DNA from: JAYXXU01 sp049301135
GTDB lineage: Bacteria; Pseudomonadota; Gammaproteobacteria; Pseudomonadales; Moraxellaceae
Length of the DNA stretch: 13,577 nt
Direction: 5' to 3'
Assembly (NCBI GenBank): GCA_049301135.1
Contig: JBAQKP010000038.1
Span: 1 to 13,577, forward strand
The position numbers and the translations under genes are program-made. This document shows positions 1 to 7,803 of the stretch, one piece after another. How positions within the stretch are numbered: position 1 is the stretch's first letter; every line of letters begins with the position of its first letter. The notes below the pieces were generated by a model that was not told the origin of the DNA, made no database searches, and worked only from the letters and a program-made list of their open reading frames with translations.

Positions 1-67
1 AGTGACTCGTGAACTACGTACAGAACAGTTCATGAAGATCATTTCTCTGGCTCCTGAAGTTCTGTAA
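1..67 (+). CDS. rplN: 50S ribosomal protein L14, C-terminal end only (partial)
   Basis: Only the last 21 codons and the TAA stop (65-67) are inside the window, read from base 2. The peptide ends FMKIISLAPEVL, which matches the very conserved C-terminus of bacterial L14, a large-subunit protein at the intersubunit face. It sits directly upstream of rplX, as in the spc operon of Escherichia coli, where rplN is the first gene. The operon promoter and the real start are therefore outside the window. The short peptide is still diagnostic because both its sequence and its position agree. Confidence 0.93.
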   Translation, partial: VTRELRTEQFMKIISLAPEVL

Positions 68-76
68 GAGGCAATC

Positions 77-397
77 ATGGCTAAAATCAAAAAAGGCGAT
101 CAGATCATCGTGATCGCAGGTAAAGACAAAGGCAAGCAGGGCGTCGTCCTGTCTGTCACTGGCGACCGCGTAAAAGCCGAAGGCTTGAACATGGTCAAGA
201 AGCACAAAAAAGCCAACCAAGCGACTGGTACCGAAGGCGGTATCATTTCAATGGAGGCTGCGCTTCATATTTCTAACGTGGCGGTGTTTAACGCTGCAAC
301 CCAAAAGGCTGACCGTGTTGGTTACCAGATTGACGAAAACGGCGTTAAAACCCGTATCTACAAGTCAACCGGTGAATCAATGGCGGCAGCGAAGTAA
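77..397 (+). CDS. rplX: 50S ribosomal protein L24
   Basis: The product is 106 residues, against about 104 in E. coli. L24 is an early assembly protein that binds 23S rRNA near the exit of the peptide tunnel. A KOW-type RNA-binding motif is visible at residues 5-25 (KKGDQIIVIAGKDKGKQG), followed by the conserved HISNV at 64-68. The start is ATG 77, preceded by GAGG at 68-71, which overlaps the end of the rplN stop region. It lies 9 bases after rplN and 14 bases before rplE, so it is transcribed with the spc operon. The C-terminal tail ESMAAAK is slightly extended, which is common in this family. Confidence 0.97.
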   Translation: MAKIKKGDQIIVIAGKDKGKQGVVLSVTGDRVKAEGLNMVKKHKKANQATGTEGGIISMEAALHISNVAVFNAATQKADRVGYQIDENGVKTRIYKSTGESMAAAK

Positions 398-411
398 AAG
401 GTTGATGGGCA

Positions 412-948
412 ATGGCCAGACTGAAACAACGTTATAACGACGAACTCAAAGCCAAGCTGCAAGAGCAGTTGGGTCTTGACAACGTTATGCAAATTCCGCG
501 CATTACCAAAATCACGCTGAACATGGGCGTGGGCGGTGCATCACAAGACAAAAAGCTGCTTGATGGTGCGGTTGCTGACATGCAAGCGATCGCTGGTCAA
601 AAGCCCGTCATCACCCATGCGCGTAACTCAATTGCAGGCTTCAAGATTCGTGAAGGCTGGCCAATTGGTTGCAAAGTCACCCTGCGTGGCGAGCAAATGT
701 ATGAATTCTTGGATCGTCTGATCTCGATCACCATTCCTCGTATTCGTGACTTCCGTGGTCTGTCGCCAAAATCATTTGATGGTCGTGGCAACTACTCGGT
801 TGGTATCAAAGAGCAAATCGTTTTCCCAGAAATCGAATTTGACAAAATCGACCGGATTCGCGGTCTGGATATCACCGTCACCACGACTGCCCAGACTGAT
901 GACGAAGGACGTGCATTGCTGCGTGCTTTCGGCTTCCCCTTTAAGTGA
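412..948 (+). CDS. rplE: 50S ribosomal protein L5
   Basis: The product is 178 residues, the usual length. L5 binds 5S rRNA and forms part of the central protuberance of the large subunit. Diagnostic stretches are GQKPVITHARNSIAGFKIRE at 62-81 and the region around FDGRGNYSVGIKEQ at 122-135. The start ATG 412 has only a weak purine-rich SD (GATGGG, 403-408), fitting translational coupling to rplX. In E. coli the S8 repressor site of the spc operon lies around the start of this gene. I looked for an equivalent hairpin at about 390-440 and saw only a weak GGC/GCC pairing, so no S8 site is claimed. Confidence 0.97.
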   Translation: MARLKQRYNDELKAKLQEQLGLDNVMQIPRITKITLNMGVGGASQDKKLLDGAVADMQAIAGQKPVITHARNSIAGFKIREGWPIGCKVTLRGEQMYEFLDRLISITIPRIRDFRGLSPKSFDGRGNYSVGIKEQIVFPEIEFDKIDRIRGLDITVTTTAQTDDEGRALLRAFGFPFK

Positions 949-957
949 GAGATCGTT

Positions 958-1263
958 ATGGCTAAAAAGAGCATGATCAATCGCGAACTCAAGCGCGAAA
1001 AAATGGTCGCCAAGTATGCTGGGAAGCGCGAAGAGCTCAAAGCAATCATCAACAACTCAAACGCTACTGATGAAGAGCGTTATGAAGCGATGATCAAACT
1101 GCAAGCCCTGCCACGTGATTCCTCACCGGTGCGTCAGCGCAACCGTTGTGGTCTGACCGGTCGTCCACACGGTTATTTCCGTAAGTTCGGTTTGGCACGT
1201 AACAAACTGCGTGAAAAAGTGATGCAAGGCGATGTGCCTGGTGTCGTGAAGGCGAGCTGGTAA
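958..1263 (+). CDS. rpsN: 30S ribosomal protein S14, zinc-independent form
   Basis: The product is 101 residues, the long form of S14, which binds the head of the small subunit. The conserved RNA-contacting block RNRCGLTGRPHGYFRKFGLA spans 61-80. Only one cysteine (C64) is present. The two CxxC pairs of the short zinc-ribbon S14 are missing, so this is the metal-free (C-minus) type that is normal in gammaproteobacteria. The start is ATG 958, 9 bases after the rplE stop, with purine-rich GAGAG upstream. It lies in normal spc order between L5 and S8. Confidence 0.97.
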   Translation: MAKKSMINRELKREKMVAKYAGKREELKAIINNSNATDEERYEAMIKLQALPRDSSPVRQRNRCGLTGRPHGYFRKFGLARNKLREKVMQGDVPGVVKASW

Positions 1264-1275
1264 GGAGCTAAACAG

Positions 1276-1671
1276 ATGAGTATGCAAGATACCGTCGCCG
1301 ACATGCTAACCCGTGTCCGCAACGCACAAATGGCCAAGAAACCTAATGTTTCTATGCCACAATCGAAACTGAAGCAATCTATTGCCAACGTGTTGCATGC
1401 CGAAGGGTATATCGACGCAGTTGAAGTCGCTGAGAATGATGGCAAGCCAACGCTGACCCTGACCCTCAAATACTTCGAAGGCAAGCCAGTTATCGAAATG
1501 GTTAAGCGCGTCAGCCGTCCAGGCCTGCGTCATTACAGTGGCAAAAATGACCTACCACGCGTCAAGCAAGGTTTGGGCATTGCGATTGTTTCAACTAGTC
1601 AAGGCATCATGACCGATCGCGCTGCTCGTGCAGCTGGCGTGGGCGGTGAAGTGATTGCTATCGTATCTTAA
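1276..1671 (+). CDS. rpsH: 30S ribosomal protein S8
   Basis: The product is 131 residues. S8 is a primary 16S rRNA-binding protein, and in E. coli it is also the translational repressor of the spc operon. The N-terminus MSMQDTVADMLTRVRNAQ is almost the family consensus, and the signature GIAIVSTSQGIMTDRAAR lies at 101-118 and contains the RNA-binding STSxG loop. Two in-frame ATGs occur (1276 and 1282). The first is chosen because AAGGAG at 1262-1267 is 8 bases upstream and E. coli S8 also begins MSMQD. The SD overlaps the rpsN stop codon, which suggests coupling. Confidence 0.97.
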   Translation: MSMQDTVADMLTRVRNAQMAKKPNVSMPQSKLKQSIANVLHAEGYIDAVEVAENDGKPTLTLTLKYFEGKPVIEMVKRVSRPGLRHYSGKNDLPRVKQGLGIAIVSTSQGIMTDRAARAAGVGGEVIAIVS

Positions 1672-1684
1672 TAGGTGATTCCTC

Positions 1685-2218
1685 ATGTCTCGTGTGGCTA
1701 AAGCCCCGGTTACTGTGCCATCAGGCGTAACAGTAACCCAGAACGGCCGGCAGGTCGAAGTGAAAGGCAGCAAAGGTACGCTGACTTTCAACCTGCATGC
1801 GCTGGTCGAGCTCAATCAGGCAGATGGCGTATTGCGCCTGACCCCTACCCAAGATAGCCAAGATGCGTGGATGCAAACCGGTACTGCGCGTGCAGTATTG
1901 AACAACCTCGCGATTGGCGTTAGCGCTGGCTTCGAACGCAAATTACAACTGGTCGGCGTGGGTTATAAAGCCCAAGCCAAAGGTACTGTGCTGAATCTTG
2001 CACTGGGTTTCTCGCATCCGATTGATTTCGAATTGCCAGAAGGCGTCACCGTCGAAACCCCAACCCCGACAGAAGTGATCTTAAAGTCGATTGATAAGCA
2101 CCTACTTGGCCAAACTGCGGCCAACATTCGTGCCTATCGTCCGCCAGAGCCGTACAAAGGCAAAGGTGTTCGTTACTCGGACGAAGTCATCGTCCGTAAA
2201 GAAGCCAAGAAGAAATAA
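1685..2218 (+). CDS. rplF: 50S ribosomal protein L6
   Basis: The product is 177 residues, the normal length. L6 binds 23S rRNA close to the sarcin-ricin loop and the factor-binding site. The N-terminus MSRVAKAPVTVPSGV, the mid-protein LVGVGYKAQ, and the C-terminal block IRAYRPPEPYKGKGVRYSDE are all typical of L6, as is the basic tail EAKKK. The ATG 1685 start is preceded by AGGTGA at 1673-1678. It lies 13 bases after rpsH and 14 bases before rplR, within the continuous spc operon. Confidence 0.97.
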   Translation: MSRVAKAPVTVPSGVTVTQNGRQVEVKGSKGTLTFNLHALVELNQADGVLRLTPTQDSQDAWMQTGTARAVLNNLAIGVSAGFERKLQLVGVGYKAQAKGTVLNLALGFSHPIDFELPEGVTVETPTPTEVILKSIDKHLLGQTAANIRAYRPPEPYKGKGVRYSDEVIVRKEAKKK

Positions 2219-2232
2219 GGTCGAGGTTCAGC

Positions 2233-2583
2233 ATGAACGTAAAGAAACAATCCCGCTTGCGTCGTGCCAAAAGCACACGTTTGCATATCCGTGCGCTGGG
2301 TGCGACCCGTCTGTGTGTCAACCGCACACCGCGTCACATTTATGCACAAGTGATCTCCGCATGTGGTGGCAAAGTTCTGGCGCAAGCCTCAACTCTAGAC
2401 GCCGATCTGCGCTCTGGCAGCACCGGCAATATCGACGCAGCCAGCAAAGTTGGCACGCTGATCGCTGAACGCGCCAAAGCTGCCGGTGTCAGCAAAGTCG
2501 CATTTGACCGTTCGGGTTTCAAATATCATGGCCGTATCAAAGCCTTGGCTGATGCTGCTCGCGAAGGTGGTCTGGAGTTCTAA
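2233..2583 (+). CDS. rplR: 50S ribosomal protein L18
   Basis: The product is 116 residues, against 117 in E. coli. L18 binds 5S rRNA together with L5 and L25. The N-terminus is strongly basic (KKQSRLRRAKSTR). The conserved C-terminus FDRSGFKYHGRIKALADAA is followed by REGGLEF. The start ATG 2233 has GAGG at 2223-2226 within a GTCGAGG context that recurs before other genes here. The final codons contain GGAG (2574-2577), which is the SD of rpsE two bases after this stop, so the two genes are very likely translationally coupled. Confidence 0.97.
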   Translation: MNVKKQSRLRRAKSTRLHIRALGATRLCVNRTPRHIYAQVISACGGKVLAQASTLDADLRSGSTGNIDAASKVGTLIAERAKAAGVSKVAFDRSGFKYHGRIKALADAAREGGLEF

Positions 2584-2585
2584 TT

Positions 2586-3083
2586 ATGGCAAAAATTGAG
2601 CAAACTGATGGCATGACCGAAAAACTGGTCGCTGTTGATCGTGTTGCAAAAGTGGTTAAAGGCGGCCGGATTTTTTCCTTCACCGCATTGACCGTCGTCG
2701 GTGATGGCAATGGCCGTGTTGGTTTTGGTCGTGGCAAAGCGCGTGAAGTGCCTGCTGCGATCCAAAAAGCATTGGAAGCTGCCCGTCGTAACATGATTTC
2801 TGTCGATCTGGCCGGTACAACCCTCCAGCATCCGATTACTGCAAATCATGGTGCAAGCCGCATCTATATGCAGCCTGCATCTGAAGGTACTGGCGTGATT
2901 GCCGGTGGTGCGATGCGCGCCGTACTTGAAGTCGCCGGTGTGCAAAACGTGTTGGCCAAATGCTACGGCTCAACCAATGCGACCAACGTCGTCTATGCAA
3001 CTTTTAAAGGTTTGAAGAATATGACTTCGCCTGAGCAAGTTGCAGCCAAGCGCGGCAAGACCGTCGCTGAAATTCAGGGGTAA
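2586..3083 (+). CDS. rpsE: 30S ribosomal protein S5
   Basis: The product is 165 residues. S5 is a small-subunit protein near the mRNA entry channel and affects decoding accuracy. The double-stranded RNA-binding-like N-terminal domain is visible around GRIFSFTALTVVGDGNGRVG at 27-46, followed by FGRGKAREVPAAI. The C-terminal half contains the conserved GTGVIAGGAMRAVLEVAG. The start ATG 2586 follows the rplR stop by 2 bases and uses GGAG at 2574-2577, inside rplR. The stop TAA at 3081-3083 overlaps the SD region of rpmD. Confidence 0.97.
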   Translation: MAKIEQTDGMTEKLVAVDRVAKVVKGGRIFSFTALTVVGDGNGRVGFGRGKAREVPAAIQKALEAARRNMISVDLAGTTLQHPITANHGASRIYMQPASEGTGVIAGGAMRAVLEVAGVQNVLAKCYGSTNATNVVYATFKGLKNMTSPEQVAAKRGKTVAEIQG

Positions 3084-3089
3084 GTGTCC

Positions 3090-3266
3090 ATGAAAACCAT
3101 CAAGGTCACCCAAACCAAATCAAGCGCACACCGCTTGAAAAACCACAAGCTTTGCTTGCAAGGTCTAGGTTTACGCCGCATTAATCATACCGTCGAAGTG
3201 GTTGATACCCCTTCAAACCGCGGCATGATCAATAAAGTCTATTACATGGTCAGCGTCGAGGAATAA
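3090..3266 (+). CDS. rpmD: 50S ribosomal protein L30
   Basis: The product is 58 residues (59 in E. coli), beginning MKTIKVTQTKSSAHRL and containing the conserved LGLRRINHTVEV block. L30 is a small protein of the large subunit. An in-frame GTG at 3084 would add two residues. I prefer ATG 3090 because AGGGG at 3076-3080 is 9 bases upstream of it but only 3 bases from the GTG. The last codons, for Val-Glu-Glu, supply the SD (GAGGAA, 3258-3263) of rplO, whose start is only 3 bases beyond this stop. Confidence 0.95.
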   Translation: MKTIKVTQTKSSAHRLKNHKLCLQGLGLRRINHTVEVVDTPSNRGMINKVYYMVSVEE

Positions 3267-3269
3267 GCC

Positions 3270-3734
3270 ATGACTCTGCGTCTTAATGAAATTGCACCTG
3301 CCAAAGGTGCTAAACGCGAACACCGTCGTGTGGGTCGCGGGATCGGTTCTGGCCTTGGCAAGACTTGTGGTCGCGGCGTTAAAGGCCAAAGCTCACGCAC
3401 AGGTTCTAGCCTGCGTCCTGGTTTTGAAGGTGGTCAAATGCCACTGTATCGTCGTCTGCCAAAATTCGGCTTTACTAGCCAATTGGGCATGAAGACCGCA
3501 GAAGTGCGTTTGTCTGAACTGAACAAAATCGAGGGCGATATTCTGAGCCTCGAAACGCTGAAAGCGGCGAACATTGTCCGTAACGACAAAACCCGCGCTC
3601 GTGTGATCCTGTCTGGTGAAGTGACCCGTGCCTTTACGGTACAGGGCGTCGCACTGACCAAAGGCGCACGTGCAGCGATTGAAGCGGCTGGTGGCACAGT
3701 GGCTGAAGCTGCTGCGGCTCAGGTCGAGGAGTAA
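3270..3734 (+). CDS. rplO: 50S ribosomal protein L15
   Basis: The product is 154 residues, about ten more than E. coli L15 (144). L15 is a late-assembly protein of the large subunit. The glycine-rich basic N-terminal region (VGRGIGSGLGKTCGRGVKGQ at 21-40) and the signature GFEGGQMPLYRRLPKFGF at 51-68 are clear. The extra length is mostly an Ala/Glu-rich tail ending AEAAAAQVEE. The start ATG 3270 uses GAGGAA at 3258-3263 inside rpmD. The last codons again encode Val-Glu-Glu and form GAGGAG (3726-3731), the SD of secY. Confidence 0.97.
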   Translation: MTLRLNEIAPAKGAKREHRRVGRGIGSGLGKTCGRGVKGQSSRTGSSLRPGFEGGQMPLYRRLPKFGFTSQLGMKTAEVRLSELNKIEGDILSLETLKAANIVRNDKTRARVILSGEVTRAFTVQGVALTKGARAAIEAAGGTVAEAAAAQVEE

Positions 3735-3739
3735 GATCT

Positions 3740-5083
<1,344 letters not shown>

Positions 5084-5089
5084 TATCTG

Positions 5090-5124
5090 TTGATCTGGCG
5101 GCGTGTGTCGTTCAGATCAATTTT
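5090..5124 (+). promoter_or_regulatory. Hairpin with short T-run between secY and rpmJ
   Basis: TTGATCTG at 5090-5097 pairs perfectly with CAGATCAA at 5113-5120 around a 15-base loop that can add a few inner pairs. TTTT follows at 5121-5124. The stem is A/U-rich and the T-run is short, so this is at most a weak or partial terminator, or an mRNA-stabilising element that lowers rpmJ and downstream expression relative to secY. What is seen is the perfect 8-base inverted repeat in a 59-base spacer; its function is inferred. Confidence 0.45.
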
Positions 5125-5142
5125 ATCCATGAGAGGTGTCAC

Positions 5143-5259
5143 ATGAAAGTCCGTGCATCGGTCAAAAAAATGTGCGGCAGCTGCAAAGTTGTCCGTCGTA
5201 ATGGGGTAGTCCGCGTGATTTGTAGCGCAGAACCTCGTCATAAGCAGCGTCAGGGTTAA
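5143..5259 (+). CDS. rpmJ: 50S ribosomal protein L36, zinc-ribbon form
   Basis: This is a 38-codon gene beginning MKVRASVKKMCGSCKVVRR and ending RHKQRQG. L36 is the smallest protein of the large subunit. It carries the complete zinc-ribbon ligand set: C11 and C14 (CGSC), C27, and H33, spaced C-x2-C-x12-C-x5-H, so it is the zinc-containing (C-plus) type. ATG 5143 has GAGAGG at 5131-5136, 6 bases upstream. It is the last gene of the spc operon, as in E. coli. The length, metal ligands and position between secY and rpsM leave no realistic alternative. Confidence 0.97.
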   Translation: MKVRASVKKMCGSCKVVRRNGVVRVICSAEPRHKQRQG

Positions 5260-5269
5260 TCCTGCACTG

Positions 5270-5299
5270 TTGATTTCGTTAGGCGTTATGCGTTATCAT
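5270..5299 (+). promoter_or_regulatory. Possible alpha-operon promoter
   Basis: A -35-like TTGATT (5270-5275) and a -10-like TATCAT (5294-5299) are separated by 18 bases. The -10 matches the sigma-70 consensus at 5 of 6 positions and the -35 at 4 of 6. E. coli has an alpha-operon promoter in the same place, between rpmJ and rpsM. A start about 7 bases downstream would fall near 5306, inside the left arm of the first leader hairpin. This is a consensus match by eye only. Confidence 0.35.
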
Positions 5300-5330
5300 C
5301 CGCCCCCTCAAGTTTTGACGGGGCGGTGAT
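5295..5330 (+). promoter_or_regulatory. Leader hairpin 1 upstream of rpsM (antiterminator-like)
   Basis: The stem pairs CCGCCCC (5300-5306) with GGGGCGG (5320-5326). It extends inward by TCAA/TTGA (5308-5311 with 5315-5318) across one C-C mismatch to a GTT loop, and outward by ATCA/TGAT across one bulged T at 5299. This is a long GC-rich stem for a 102-base spacer. Its right arm shares 5322-5328 with the second hairpin, so both cannot form together. It may be part of a control site for S4, the known E. coli alpha-operon repressor, or an alternative structure to the terminator-like hairpin. Confidence 0.5.
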
Positions 5331-5349
5331 ATTTTTGCACCGCCTTTTT
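5322..5349 (+). terminator. Leader hairpin 2 with T-run (attenuator-like) before rpsM
   Basis: GGCGGTG (5322-5328) pairs perfectly with CACCGCC (5338-5344) around a 9-base loop and is followed at once by five T's (5345-5349). This is the form of an intrinsic terminator. It ends 12 bases before the rpsM ATG, and the rpsM SD (GGAG, 5350-5353) touches the T-run, so no promoter could lie between it and the gene. An unconditional terminator here would silence the alpha operon. It is therefore either leaky or regulated, or it acts on ribosome access. Hairpin 1 competes for its left arm. Confidence 0.5.
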
Positions 5350-5361
5350 GGAGAGAGATGA

Positions 5362-5718
5362 ATGGCTCGTATTGCCGGTGTCAACATCCCGGATAACAAG
5401 CACGCAGTGATCTCGCTGACTTACATTTTCGGTATTGGTCGTCATACTTCTGCTAATATTTTAGCAGCTGTTGGCATTGCACCAACCACCAAAATTCGTG
5501 AGTTGTCGGATGTACAGCTAGATGCGATTCGTGCGGAAATTACCAAGGTTCCTACTGAAGGTGATTTGCGTCGCGAAATTTCCATGAACATTAAACGTCT
5601 CATGGATTTGGGCTGCTATCGCGGTCTACGTCATCGTCGTGGCTTGCCTGTCCGTGGTCAACGTACCAAGACTAACGCACGTACTCGTAAGGGTCCGCGC
5701 AAACCGATCAAGAAATAA
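5362..5718 (+). CDS. rpsM: 30S ribosomal protein S13
   Basis: The product is 118 residues, the usual length. S13 sits in the head of the small subunit and contacts the P-site tRNA and the large subunit. The N-terminus MARIAGVNIPDNKH and the block CYRGLRHRRGLPVRGQRTK at 85-103 are diagnostic, and the C-terminus is very basic (RKGPRKPIKK). ATG 5362 is chosen because GGAG at 5350-5353 is 8 bases upstream. An ATG at 5358 is out of frame. It is the first gene of the alpha operon, preceded by a structured leader that probably controls it. Confidence 0.97.
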   Translation: MARIAGVNIPDNKHAVISLTYIFGIGRHTSANILAAVGIAPTTKIRELSDVQLDAIRAEITKVPTEGDLRREISMNIKRLMDLGCYRGLRHRRGLPVRGQRTKTNARTRKGPRKPIKK

Positions 5719-5740
5719 TCGCCTTTTTGGAAGCTAAAAG

Positions 5741-6127
5741 ATGGCTAAAGATACTCGCGCCCGCAAGAAGGTCACCCGTACCGTCTCTGAGGGTGTCGCC
5801 CACATTCACGCGTCTTTTAATAACACCATTGTGACCATTACCGATCGTCAAGGTAATGCACTGGCCTGGGCTACCTCTGGTGGACAGGGCTTCCGTGGCT
5901 CGCGTAAATCTACACCGTTTGCAGCGCAGGTTGCAGCCGAAGTGGCTGGTAAAGCTGCTCTGGATTACGGTCTAAAAAATCTGGATGTAATGGTCAAAGG
6001 ACCAGGTCCGGGTCGTGAGTCTGCGGTACGCGCATTAGGCGCAGTGGGTTATAAGATTAACAGTATCACTGACGTGACGCCGATTCCGCACAACGGATGT
6101 CGTCCGCCTAAGAAACGTCGCGTGTAA
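5741..6127 (+). CDS. rpsK: 30S ribosomal protein S11
   Basis: The product is 128 residues. S11 lies on the small-subunit platform near the mRNA exit and the Shine-Dalgarno helix. Diagnostic parts are HIHASFNNTIVTITDRQGNA at 21-40, KGPGPGRESAVRALG at 86-100, and the C-terminus PHNGCRPPKKRRV. The conserved Asn-Gly at 118-119 of this tail is the kind of site reported to form isoaspartate in E. coli S11. ATG 5741 has GGAAG at 5729-5733, a weak SD within a 12-base motif that also precedes rpsM. Confidence 0.97.
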   Translation: MAKDTRARKKVTRTVSEGVAHIHASFNNTIVTITDRQGNALAWATSGGQGFRGSRKSTPFAAQVAAEVAGKAALDYGLKNLDVMVKGPGPGRESAVRALGAVGYKINSITDVTPIPHNGCRPPKKRRV

Positions 6128-6139
6128 GGAGACAGAACC

Positions 6140-6763
6140 ATGGCTCGTTATATCGGCCCAAAGTGCAAACTTGCACGCCGTGAAGGTACCGACCTATTTT
6201 TGAAATCAGGCGTTAAGCCGTTTGATGTCAAAACCAAAAAAGCGGCAAAACCGCCAGGTCAGCATGGCGCAAGCCGTGCCAAACAGTCCGAATATTCCCT
6301 GCAGTTGCGTGAAAAGCAAAAAGTTCGCCGTATCTACGGTGTGCTTGAGCGTCAGTTCAGCAACTACTACAAAGAATCTGCTCGCATGAAAGGCGCAACC
6401 GGTGAAAACCTGCTGCAAATGCTTGAGAGCCGTCTAGACAACGTGGTCTATCGTATGGGCTTCGGCTCTACTCGTTCAGAAGCGCGTCAGTTGGTGAGCC
6501 ACCGTTCGATCACTTTGAATGGCCGTCGTGTAAACATCGCGTCGATCCAAGTCAAAGCCGGTGATGTGATTGCCGTGCACGAAAGTGCAAAGCAACAGTT
6601 GCGCATTAAAAATGCAATTGAACTGGGCACTCAACGTGGTTTGCCGAGCTGGATTGAAATTGATCATGCCAAAATGGAAGGAACATTTAAGTCTGCACCA
6701 GACCGTTCTGACCTGCCGGCTGAAATCAACGAAAGCCTGATCGTCGAACTGTATTCGAAATAA
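6140..6763 (+). CDS. rpsD: 30S ribosomal protein S4
   Basis: The product is 207 residues, against 206 in E. coli. S4 is a primary 16S rRNA-binding protein and starts small-subunit body assembly. In E. coli it also represses translation of the alpha operon and can act as an antitermination factor. The N-terminus MARYIGPKCKLARREGTDLF is typical, and the S4 RNA-binding domain begins near residue 95 (MLESRLDNVVYRMGFGSTRS) and runs to about 160. Only one N-terminal cysteine is present, so this is the zinc-free form. ATG 6140 has AAGGAG at 6126-6131. Its own leader before rpsM is a natural candidate target. Confidence 0.97.
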   Translation: MARYIGPKCKLARREGTDLFLKSGVKPFDVKTKKAAKPPGQHGASRAKQSEYSLQLREKQKVRRIYGVLERQFSNYYKESARMKGATGENLLQMLESRLDNVVYRMGFGSTRSEARQLVSHRSITLNGRRVNIASIQVKAGDVIAVHESAKQQLRIKNAIELGTQRGLPSWIEIDHAKMEGTFKSAPDRSDLPAEINESLIVELYSK

Positions 6764-6780
6764 TCCGTCGAGGTGGCAAA

Positions 6781-7788
6781 ATGACGCGTACTGCAAACGA
6801 GTTCCTGACCCCCCACGCGATCAAAGTGGACGCGGCCAGTGCAACCACCGCCAAGGTGATTCTCGAGCCACTCGAGCGTGGCTTTGGTCATACGCTGGGC
6901 AACGCTTTGCGCCGTATCCTGCTGTCTTCGCTGCCTGGTGCAGCGGTAGTCGAGGCAGAGATCGAAGGCGTGGAGCACGAGTACAGTACACTCGAGGGCT
7001 TGCAGCAGGACATCGTCGAACTGCTGTTGAACCTCAAAGGTCTGTCGATCAAGCTGTTTGAGCAAAATGAAGCATTCATTACGCTCGACAAGCAAGGTCC
7101 TGGTGACGTGACTGCGGCGGATTTACGTCTGCCGCATAACGTCGAGATCGTCAATCCAGAGCATTTAATTGCGACACTGGGTGCAACGGGTCATCTGAAG
7201 ATGCGCCTGAAAATCACCCAAGGTCGTGGCTACGAGCCTGCGGATGTCCGCTTCCCAGAAGGTGAAAACCGTCCGGTTGGCCGTCTGCAACTCGATGCAA
7301 GCTACAGTCCGATTCGTCGTGTCTCTTACACCGTTGAAAATGCGCGTGTTGAGCAACGGACTGATCTGGACAAACTGGTGATTGAGCTAGAAACCAACGG
7401 TACTGTAGATCCTGAAGAAGCGATCCGCAAAGCCGCGACAATCTTGCAACAGCAAATTGCCATTTTCGTTGACCTGCAAAAGGATCAAGCTCCTGAGCCT
7501 GTCGCCAGCCGTGAAGAGATTGATCCAATCTTGATGCGTCCTGTCGATGATCTTGAGCTGACCGTTCGTTCGGCGAACTGCCTCAAAGCAGAAAACATTT
7601 ACTACATTGGCGATCTGGTGCAACGCACTGAAGTTGAGCTGCTGAAGACCCCGAACTTGGGTAAAAAATCGCTCACAGAGATCAAAGATGTGCTGGCCTC
7701 GAAAGGCTTGTCGCTCGGTATGCGCTTGGAAAGCTGGCCTCCAGCAAGCCTGCGCGTAGACGACCGCTTTGCCTATCGTAGCCGTTAA
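6781..7788 (+). CDS. rpoA: DNA-directed RNA polymerase alpha subunit
   Basis: The product is 335 residues (329 in E. coli). The N-terminal domain that dimerises and binds beta and beta-prime includes LERGFGHTLGNALRRILLSS at 31-50. A linker of about 235-248 leads to the C-terminal domain with VDDLELTVRSANCLKAE at 255-271 and TPNLGKKSLTEIKDVL at 290-305. R263 corresponds to E. coli R265, which contacts UP elements and activators. The C-terminus extends beyond the E. coli protein with a basic tail ending DDRFAYRSR, as I recall for Acinetobacter. ATG 6781 is preceded by GTCGAGG at 6767-6773. Confidence 0.98.
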   Translation: MTRTANEFLTPHAIKVDAASATTAKVILEPLERGFGHTLGNALRRILLSSLPGAAVVEAEIEGVEHEYSTLEGLQQDIVELLLNLKGLSIKLFEQNEAFITLDKQGPGDVTAADLRLPHNVEIVNPEHLIATLGATGHLKMRLKITQGRGYEPADVRFPEGENRPVGRLQLDASYSPIRRVSYTVENARVEQRTDLDKLVIELETNGTVDPEEAIRKAATILQQQIAIFVDLQKDQAPEPVASREEIDPILMRPVDDLELTVRSANCLKAENIYYIGDLVQRTEVELLKTPNLGKKSLTEIKDVLASKGLSLGMRLESWPPASLRVDDRFAYRSR

Positions 7789-7803
7789 TCTAAGGAGATC
7801 ACC

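Noticed and set aside
398..440. Search for an S8 repressor hairpin around the rplE start
   Set aside because: Only a weak GGC/GCC pairing was found; nothing resembling the E. coli S8 target could be supported by eye.
5358..5360. ATG just upstream of the rpsM start
   Set aside because: It is out of frame with S13, and the next ATG at 5362 gives the exact conserved N-terminus MARIAGVNIP.
6664..7095. 143-residue minus-strand open frame across the rpsD-rpoA junction
   Set aside because: It is opposite two highly conserved genes, and no family motif or ribosome-binding site supports it.
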